Positions 55,661 to 64,000 of a stretch of 64,000 bases of DNA are shown here, in pieces. The DNA comes from Toxotes chatareus. Lineage: Eukaryota; Chordata; Actinopteri; Toxotidae. Position numbers and translations under genes: made by a program. The stretch's first letter is position 1. The number at the start of each line of letters is the position of its first letter. The stretch covers positions 15,802,001 through 15,866,000 of the forward strand of contig CM028890.1 in NCBI GenBank assembly GCA_016801885.1, given 5' to 3'. Below the pieces are notes generated by a model that ran no database searches, was not told where the DNA came from, and saw only the letters and a list, made by a program, of their open reading frames with translations.

Positions 55661-58115
55661 TCTCATAAAAGTTAGGTCTAGAGATGAACATTGTAATCAG
55701 GTTATAGTTTGATCCCAAATAAACAAACCCCCAAGAGGATACATTTTCAGACTTGAGCAAGTTTTCTTTCAAGTTGAGTCCTTTGTACCTGCTTTTGAGT
55801 TGTTTTTCTGTGTAGAGGATTATGAAAAGATGGTTTCTCAGGTGGACATGGTGTGTGCAGACATGTTTTAGCAATGCCCATTTTATCTCTGTTTGAGTAA
55901 AGTTTGAGCTAAGAAAAGAACCTTGTACAATTTACTTTCTCTACAACTACCAGCACTTAAAAATGAGCAGATTAAGGCAATCAGCTTCAGGCAGTATTTC
56001 TGTAAGAACCATTACGTCATCTGCATTTTTCTTTAACCTTTCTCATGTTCTTGAGTGACTGAATGTTGGATGTCTCAGTCAGAGGGGCTGCAGCTGTGTA
56101 AAAGCAGGTTGAGTCTTGTGGAGACCACTGCTGGAATATGATTAGACAAATGGCTCCTGGTTCTCCATGGAACCCTGGGTTGTAAGATTGCGTCAGATTT
56201 ATCACTTCAGACTAACAGAATGAGTAACAAAAAATATTTAAGATCATTTGTGATAGTAATTTGAAAACTATCTGACATGTACTGGCATGTAACCCTCAAC
56301 TTTTTGCATTCTAATATCTGTGGTTGTCCACTTGTGACATTGTTGGCTGTTGTTCAACTAAACCAGTAAAAAAAAAAAAAACTGCATTCCATGAAAGCCA
56401 ACCGAATATCACACTAGACAACAGACTGTTAGTCACACTCAACTTCAAGGCCTTATCAGTCTCCAAAATGAAAACCGATCTTTAGCTTCAGTCTTGACTT
56501 TTCATCTGATCACAGCGCTGAAGCACAGAGGTCACAGGATGGAGGTTAAGATAAGTTCATCATTTTGGTTCCTTAGATGCAGGGATCTATAATTACACTT
56601 ATTACATTCTGCTTGTTCTCTTTATAAAACTCCCCTTTAAAAACTTAAAGGAGACATTTGCCACATCTGCATAGCAAATTTCACAGACAGTTTTTAATAA
56701 AAATAGAATATAAATAAATACATTTACAATGCAAACTTTAATAAAATATGTGAAACATCATACATGTCTGAACACGTCTTCGTTGCCCAAATACCACACC
56801 CACGTTGCTGTTTCTGATGGGGGTCGGACAAGTGCATCCTCTACAGGATGTTTTGAATGATGATACCTGGGAGCTAAAGGCCCCACACTCGCACAAGAAA
56901 ACTAACTTCCTCATATACCGAACTGTTGCGTTCTGTAGGATCACTGAGATATGTCACAGAGTTTTGGGGGTTTTTTTTCCTCTAACACAGTTGTTTTCCC
57001 ATAATTTGAATAAGAAATTTACATGTGGCCCAAACCAGAACATGCATGCTAATAAAAGCAAGTTTTATTTTGGACGCCACTTTCTAAAGCAACTGTCTGG
57101 GGTGAAGATGAGCTCAGAAAAGTTTCCCTTCTACTCGAGCTGTTATTTGTCTCCTCAAAATACAAAGAGCCAATTGAATTAACTAGGCTGCCCGATAATC
57201 ACCTTTAATGGCCCTTTGATTGAACCAGTGACGCAGTATGAAGTGTTTTAATTGTGAGCATATTACACACTATAATACAGTTGTATGCAGATAGAAAATA
57301 TTTTAAAGTTTGTATTCATGTTTTTGTCAGCAGGTATAACTTTTCCTATGAAGCAGCCATAACTGGTGTATAATTAGTTAATAACACACTGATAATGAAG
57401 TATAGGCCTAACATAGCTGTAATGATATATGATATCACACACAAACATTTTTTCACTGTGTTTTCTGTGTATTGTAACTTATATTGTCAATCACATTTTT
57501 TTTTTTTGCTGCAGATACTTTGTAGGAGGATTTATAAGTTGTTGACAAATACATTAATAATAATTTAATGGTTAAAAAAACACAAAATGTTCTTGTATTT
57601 GCTTACAACTAGATGATAGTGTGTTATTAAGTGTTTATATACTTCTCATAAACTCTAAATAAGGGGGTTCAAATATAGCATTATCACCATCTGCCATGAA
57701 GAGTGTTTTTGGCCTCGATGACGGTTTATGTGTATATTTGTGGAGTCATTTCTGTAAATTTTAGAGTATATTGATTTGAGATTTGATCACAAACTCCAAG
57801 GTTGAAAATTTAAGATTTAGTCTAATCTTGTCCTTTGACTAGATCTGGCGTATGCTAATGATTATACAGTCTCACTGAAGTTACAGTGGGCACAGTGAGT
57901 TTACTTTATTAATGCTTTGTGTGTTATGAGGAAGTTGAAAAGTTCTCTGAAAATTCATTGAAAAGATACAAGTTGTCTTGGTTCAGTGAAATGCCTCTGG
58001 GGACTTTCTTTTCAGCCTCTCTTTAAAGAAATGCCCCAGGAATGCAGTTTCAGTTCTCTTGCTATAAACTCTCGTTTACGTTAATGTGGCCTTACGTTAA
58101 TTCTGCGACGGTTTC

Positions 58116-58121
58116 AATAAA
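58116..58121 (+). terminator. Candidate distal kdm4a poly(A) signal
   Basis: AATAAA followed within 10-25 bases by a GT-rich downstream element. It is the best-formed such pair after the kdm4a stop. Confidence 0.35.
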
Positions 58122-58944
58122 ATTGTGTTGAATGTGGTCATTTGCTTGTGTACTGGTACTGGGAATTTGTTACCAGCATCCTGCCACCTTCACTTTCATG
58201 CTTTACCACTGCCCTCACCCTTACTTCCCCTAAACTCCCAGTGACAAGCAGAAAAAAAACCCTATGACGCTTCAGACCAGGCATTCCCCTTTTGGTTTAA
58301 GCCTTTGTTGGCTGGTACATTCTAGTTTTATTATGCCACCATTGTTGTGTGTCTGGGGTCTTGAGTTTGGTTATGGTTTCAGCTGTTGTGATACTATGTG
58401 CGAAGACACTTTTTAGTTAAAAGTTTCATTTCGCAGTCTGTGATATTTAAACCAGGATAAAAGTACAGAAAGCAGTACCTAAGAATCTTTGGCGTCAGCA
58501 GGATGCAGGAGAAGCATTTTGGGCTGGCAATCCTGACTACGTCACTCAGCTATGTGAAAACTTTATGACAGAGCCTCTGATGTGAACAGTGAAATATATT
58601 TGGAGGTATAGATGTATTTGGAGGTATGAGTGTATACTGGACAGCGGGTAACTGCAAGGACAAGAAAATTAACTGCTTTCAGCTGTGGAAGCTGTTGACC
58701 AGTTGACCTAGAAGTATTTTCTTCCTGCATTTATGGAGAGGATTATTATGATTTAAGACTCCTTTAATAATGACAACTTGGTAATAAATGACCAATGATT
58801 GGTTAAGGGAAATTGATACCTCAAAACTAGTGGGAGCGGTTGTTTCAGTGCCCCATTTGATGTCATATTATTTATTTATTTATTATTGAAAAAAATACTT
58901 CTTTTTTTTTTTTTTACAATGGTAGTCTATCAAGTTGTAGTAAT

Positions 58945-59800
58945 TTAGTATGTGGTACTCCTTAAGGAAGTTCTTTGGGACCACTCCTGTTTTCAATTTT
59001 GATGACTTGTCCTCTGCTATGAAAAATGCAGGGATATCAATGTACGCTGACGATTCCATTGTATATTACACAGCAGCCACATGCCACAAATTAAGGATCA
59101 AGGATCAGGATCAAGGAACTTTATTGTCATACCAGGACATTTGCATGTTATGGTACGAAATTGGTACTCAGGTCCCAGTTTTAAGCCATAAACATTAGAG
59201 AAATATAAATATAAACATTAGAGAAATGATAAACATTAGAGAAATATAAACAGAGAATATAAACATTGTGAACTTAACAACTAACAATTAAATAAGATAA
59301 AAATAGATAAGGTAAGGTAAGGAGGCCGAAGTTAGCATGTGCAAAAAAATAAATAAATACTCGTGCAAGTAGGGAGTAGTGGTAGTGCAAGGGTCCGTGT
59401 ATTACACTATAAGAACATGTTGCCCTAAATCAAGTTTAATCTAGCAAGAATATAGTATTTGATTGGATTAAAACAAATAAATTAGCCTTAAATATATCGA
59501 AAACTAAAGAAACTGTTGCCGGGTCAAGACAGAGTGGTTCCTCAGCCTGAACTGGAGCTATCGATATCCACAGAACCCACAGAACAGGTGGACAATGCCA
59601 AATAACTGAGCCTAGTTCTTGACACTCACCTATCATATTACATTAATACAACTGTTGGTAAAGTGGGTCCCAGGTATTGCAGTCACAATAAAGTGTTCTC
59701 CCTATGTAGATTCTCATACATGTGCTGGGTCAACTGTCTTTGTCTTTAATTTTGTTGCATTTGGACTATTGTTCAACAGTGTGGTCGACTGCATCTAAAA
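58945..59800 (+). mobile_element. Decayed non-LTR retrotransposon (LINE) reverse-transcriptase fragment, interrupted
   Basis: The left part (58945-59090) reads, with one stop and one frameshift, as the RT palm: GTP-GSSLGPLLFSI, then DDLSSAMKNAGISMYADDS, with the catalytic YADD at 59043-59054. The right part (59455-59800) reads, in shifting frames, DWIKTNKLALNISKTKE, VLDTHLSY and a WTIVQQC-like end, which is the RT thumb region of L2/Rex-type fish LINEs (W..NKL.LN..KTK signature). About 350 bases of unrelated repeat separate the two. It is broken and non-coding. Confidence 0.75.
59091..59430 (+). repeat. Repeat inserted within the LINE fragment
   Basis: Contains AAGGATCAAGGATCAGGATC, then GGAACTTTATTGTCATACCA and GCATGTTATGGTACGAAATT, words typical of a dispersed fish element, then imperfect tandem copies of ATAAACATTAGAGAAAT at 59187-59245. 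Its position between the two RT parts suggests a later insertion. Confidence 0.5.
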
Positions 59801-61494
59801 CAAAGCAAAAAAAAAAAAAAAAGTATAAGTGAAAATTAATTAATTTTAAAATCCAAATTTTGTTAGGTAGTCTGGACAGTACTAGACCATTATTAACTCA
59901 TAATTTTTTTATTTAGCATGTCAAAAAATGTTTACTTCCCACAAATATTTTTAATTTTATCATATTTAACTTGTCACCATTTTTAAAAATCTTTCCCTGA
60001 AATGGGCTGCCATACTATAATTTAATCTAGTCTAAATGGATTTGATCAGCGTTTGATCTTAATGTCATGAAATGAACCTGAGTCAGGAGAAAAGGGCCCA
60101 ACGTTACACAAGCAGGTGCAGAAAGTAATACAGTGGTGGGTGATTAGCAACCTCATTCACACATAAAGCAACAGTCAACCTGTGGTTTACTGCCAGTAAA
60201 CCACCTGCAGGAGCAGAAGGAGCTTTTCTGAGCATTTCCTTCCTGTGCTACACACAGCATCTGCCAAGCCAACGTCTCTGGTTGTATCGTTCGCCCACGG
60301 AGCCATGTGTGGGTAAGGAGACGTCAGTGGTAACATGTACAAAGTTGTACAATGCTATAAAAAGTAACATAAAAAATATGAGAAATAATATCCAACCCTT
60401 TAATTTCCTTTGTTTTCTCATACTTGGGGGTTTCATCAGAGTCAGAATTTTCCGTCTTAAATAAAGATTTACTGAAAACACTGAAAAGTGCTGTTTGACA
60501 GTGACATTCAGTGTTCCACTATAGTATAGTGACTATACTGTTGCCATGCTTTTGATAACAGCCATCCTTTTAATTTGGAAGAGCTTCACTGAGAGAGTAA
60601 TTGGTTTCTTATTTGGGATACAAAACAGAAATCCAGGACTCTGCACTGAATGCTGTAGTATTTAATTAGCTGCTCTGTCTTGGTTTGCTCTGCCATTATT
60701 TTTTTGTCACCAGCGGGAGTTTTCAATGAGTCTGTGGGTGTTAAATGAAATGAAAGAACTACTGTGTGGTTAAGTACTACTCAACAAATCAAATGCTCTG
60801 AAGTGGATGATCACAAAAAACGAAGTGATATTTATGTGTTCTAATAGCGAAGGGCATATCATGAGTGAACACACAAGGGTCATGTGAATTCACATGGGTA
60901 ATAATAGAAACAGCACTGCTACCAAAAGAAAAAAAGGAGGAAGAGAAATTTGAAGTATTCAGACAGAGTTGTTTTACCTTATCTGTACTACAGGCTGGAG
61001 AAATGGAAGTTACTTTCATTTCAAATGATTATGTGTAACACAAATGGTGTTTCTTGTAGTGATGAACCCACATCTGTCTCTGCAGCTCCCTTAGAAATAT
61101 AGAGTGTTTAAGTGTATTTCAGCTGATTGTTTTGGTTTAACGGCCTACATCTTTACTATTTTGTTTAACACTCGCTGCTTTCATGAGCAGCTCTTTTCAG
61201 CAAAAAGCTCTGATTGTATGATGCCTGCCTTGCACCAAACACACTTAGTGACTAGGTAATGGTCACAGTGGAGCGCTTGACTGCTAAAGAGCCAGTGCCA
61301 GACATTTGACTCAGGAGTTGGCATGAAGACAACAACGGAGCTAAAAGTAGAGTCACTATTGACTTACATTTGTCTCGTGGCCAGAAACATGACTCGAATG
61401 CTAATTGAACGGCCTAAAAAAATCTGTTAATGCAGGCACTCACGTTGATGCAAAAGTGAGTTTTGTCACACATGCATGGAGACAGAGTAGGAAC

Positions 61495-61565
61495 AGGTTG
61501 AACTTTTGTTGAAGCTGCAGAAACACACACCATCATCACCAGCATTTCATCATTGTTCCAGCTTT
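61495..61565 (+). repeat. Left arm of a long inverted repeat
   Basis: Begins AGGTTGAACTTTTGTTGAAG and ends CATTGTTCCAGCTTT. The reverse complement occurs at 62017-62086, with about 37 and 24 base blocks matching exactly around one short variable patch. Confidence 0.9.
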
Positions 61566-62016
61566 AGCCATTGGCTTAATGGCTAACGTATTGTTTTTAC
61601 ATCCACACTCCAATCTCTCAGCATGCCTCCATCACTAAACTCTCACACCATCTCTCATCCCTCATCTGTGACTGGGCAGCTGTGGCTCCCCCAGGCCCTT
61701 CTGTTAGTAGGGTATTATTGTCTGCAACCGCCTCAGACCAGTCACATGATAGTCAAGTGATACAGCTCAGGTTACTTTGTGCCACTGATGTCTGATTTTC
61801 AGACACTGGTGTGAAGCAATAGTTTACTGAGTTTAGTTTAGTACAGTAACAGCTTGTGGAGTCACCAGCTTACAGTACTTCAATTGTTTATGATAGTCCT
61901 TTACTGGCACAGGATTAATCATATTACTCAACACACAGAGAGCTGTGATCTTGTAACATGTAGACCTACAGTAGGAAGGTATTAAAAATGTTAAAACTCA
62001 CAATTTGTGTATTTTT

Positions 62017-62086
62017 AAAAGCTGGAACAATGATGAAATGCAAAAGACGGTGTGTGTTTCTGCAGCTTCAACAAAAGTTCAACCTT
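62017..62086 (-). repeat. Right arm of a long inverted repeat
   Basis: Reverse complement of the left arm at 61495-61565, separated by about 450 bases. The only clear differences are in the patch between ACACACACC and GCATTTC, with a three-base length difference. Confidence 0.9.
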
Positions 62087-64000
62087 GCCAATAGCTCAGC
62101 CACATCAGACAAAAAGTAGCCTGAGAAAGCACACATCTCTCACAGTTGCGGATATATAAATAGAAAGTAACGTCACCAAGTGAATAGCTCACCATACTCA
62201 CATAAAATTCAAATTCACCATAGGTCTCCAGGAGTCCAGAGTCCTTACTGACACTGTGAGAGAGAGATTTTACTCATTATTTCCATAATAATGAGTCGTG
62301 TTTTTGACTACGCTGATAACCTTTTACTGCCTGTTCAAGAGGGGAGTGTGAGTAGTGGTTGAACACATTTTTCCCCCTGAATGTCTGATATTTATCTGAA
62401 GGATGCAAGATAAAGAGGGTGTATGTATAATTTCCCGTGATGAACAAATGTCAAGCTGTGTTGGTGAGGTTAGCTCTTGCTCTTGAGTAAAGTACTTAAT
62501 ACTTTTCAGGTTTTACTAATGTCTGACCATGAGTGTCAGAGATATCACACTTTTTATCCTTTAAAATGACTCATTTAGAGAGTACTCCGGCCGCAACTGC
62601 TGGGTGAAGATACTGTATTTATCCTTGATCTGATGCAAGATCAGATGGGAACTTTTATGACATAAATACAGTTTTTGTGCTGATGCTACAACGCTGACAG
62701 GGAGTGTTTTACTAGAAAAAAACAAAAAACAAAACAGGAAACATCATACTTCCTCAGTGAAACTAGTTTAATGAAATGATTCATCACGGCTTGTGATAGA
62801 ATCCACTTGTTCTGTTCTTCTCACTTTCAAAGCAAGGTGTTTTGTGACACGTTTTTACTGGGGAACAGTCAACAGACTGTTTTGCCCTGATTTATCATAG
62901 GCAAATCTTTCACTCAGAATGGGCACCTTACTGTTTGGTATAATGGTAGTTTCTTGTAACAGTTACTTTCATGTCATCATCAGTTTCTACACCTACTTTC
63001 CCTGCTGAGTGTGAATCTCACATCCAGATCCATTGTTGATACTATTTCATTGCTCAGGGTTTGCATCTGGTCTCTGTGCTTATCAAAACTGCTTACACTC
63101 ACATTAATCATTTCCATGTCTGAGACAGTGGACTTTTCTACCCAAAGCTCCTTGTGAAGGTGAAAGTCAGACATAAGTCACTTGTCCATTAACAGGAGCA
63201 TACAGTGTTTCACACTTAAACATTAAAGGCGATTGACAGCTGAGCATAATTGAGGGCTATGAGATGCCTGTCATTGTTACATAATCTTACACTCTGACCA
63301 CAGGTTAACTGTAGGTCAGTGCAAAAAGGGATTACTGTCAACCTCAGAGGGTAAGGTCAATTTCTTCCTGCCTTTCTGGACTGATAATGTTTGCTTTGTA
63401 TTACTCCTGCATTACTGGGTGATTCTGATCCAAAAAACAGCGAAGCAAATTACATTAAATGTCAGTTAACAGTGGTAGAAAATTTCATAAAACCCAATTC
63501 TTGCATAATTGAAGAGTTTCTGAAAAACAGCTCAGGTTGCCTCACTAGATTCTCACAGGAGCAAACAAAAGCAATTAATTGTCTTTGTGGCTTTGGGTGA
63601 ATGAGATTACCAAATGATTTATCTACCCAACACACTAGTGTACACAAGATTTTCAAAGACAGCGACAGTACCAAAAAGTGTGGCGTATGTCATATTAATG
63701 TAGTAACCAAATGAGAAAGCTGGCAAAATGTACGAAATCAGTTAATGTGTGATGCTGAATGGCCGGTGGCAGACACATCAACCTGACCATTTGTCTTTCA
63801 GTGTATGCACAGTACTATTACTTGCAAACCTCCTCACAAGCTTCAAAATAAAATAAAATAAAAAAAGCTTTGCAGCATTTCTGCAGCTACATTGCTGATC
63901 GTCTGCAGTCATACACGGCAGCGTCTGATAGAGACCTCGAACACCAAGTGTCTGTGTGTGTACTTGTGGCAGAGACAGAAATTCTACTTGTGGTTTGTGA

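Larger units (their letters stand above)
54360..58140 (+). other. Probable long 3' UTR of kdm4a
   Basis: Noncoding, A/T-rich with T-runs. Candidate poly(A) signals are ATTAAA near 54568, AATAAA near 55717 and AATAAA at 58116-58121; the last is followed by a GT-rich TTGTGTTGAATGTGGTC. A GT repeat lies at 55613-55660. The 125-codon open frame at 56805-57182 has no domain or splice support. Confidence 0.4.
59801..64000. other. Gene-poor intergenic sequence
   Basis: Apart from the inverted repeat pair, I see A/T-rich unique-looking DNA with no supported exons. A short minus-strand open frame at 60248-60481 with one hydrophobic stretch is discussed in the findings. The right edge carries no recognisable start of a neighbouring gene. 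Confidence 0.5.

Noticed and set aside
56805..57182. 125-codon plus-strand open frame after kdm4a
   Set aside because: No domain, no splice sites, composition like the flanking UTR; likely chance.

Overview
This is vertebrate, almost certainly teleost fish, nuclear DNA. Genes are split into many short exons with GT/AG introns, the predicted proteins match vertebrate families end to end, and the introns carry fish-type repeats: a tRNA-derived SINE, a decayed LINE, two copies of a fold-back element I associate with percomorph fish, and dinucleotide microsatellites. There are no bacterial, phage or CRISPR features. Gene identities come from recognising protein families by eye. Exon borders come from GT/AG sites, reading-frame continuity and remembered alignment to human orthologues.

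Layout. (1) 1-849: the last two coding exons of a plus-strand gene whose C-terminus is a Ser/Gly/Thr-rich repeat, possibly plvap. (2) 850-6540: its 3' UTR and intergenic sequence. (3) 7005-20826: ano8 (anoctamin 8), plus strand, 18 coding exons, 1091 aa, with a tRNA-Lys(CTT) gene in intron 8. (4) 23691-24927: dda1, minus strand, 5 exons, 102 aa, tail-to-tail with ano8. (5) 26562-27752: mrpl34, minus strand, 2 exons, 125 aa. (6) about 29.6-34.4 kb: abhd8, plus strand, a probable noncoding first exon plus 4 coding exons, 472 aa. (7) about 37.2-54.4 kb: kdm4a, plus strand, a probable noncoding first exon plus 22 coding exons, 1205 aa. (8) 54360-64000: a probable long kdm4a 3' UTR, then gene-poor sequence with a LINE interrupted by another repeat and a pair of long inverted repeats.

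Ano8, dda1, mrpl34 and abhd8 form the same tight cluster as on human 19p13.11. The human neighbour of KDM4A is on 1p34, so the abhd8/kdm4a junction joins two regions that are separate in human. The genes are not a functional pathway: they cover ER-plasma membrane contact (ano8), CRL4 ubiquitin ligase (dda1), mitoribosome (mrpl34), an alpha/beta hydrolase (abhd8) and histone H3K9/K36 demethylation (kdm4a). For each of the five main genes the summed coding exons are a multiple of three with no internal stop, which is a strong internal check. I found no clearly novel biological system. The best oddities are the long inverted repeat pair near 61.5/62.0 kb, several in-frame tandem (NAGNAG) splice acceptors, a glutamine-expanded kdm4a exon and possible upstream ORFs.
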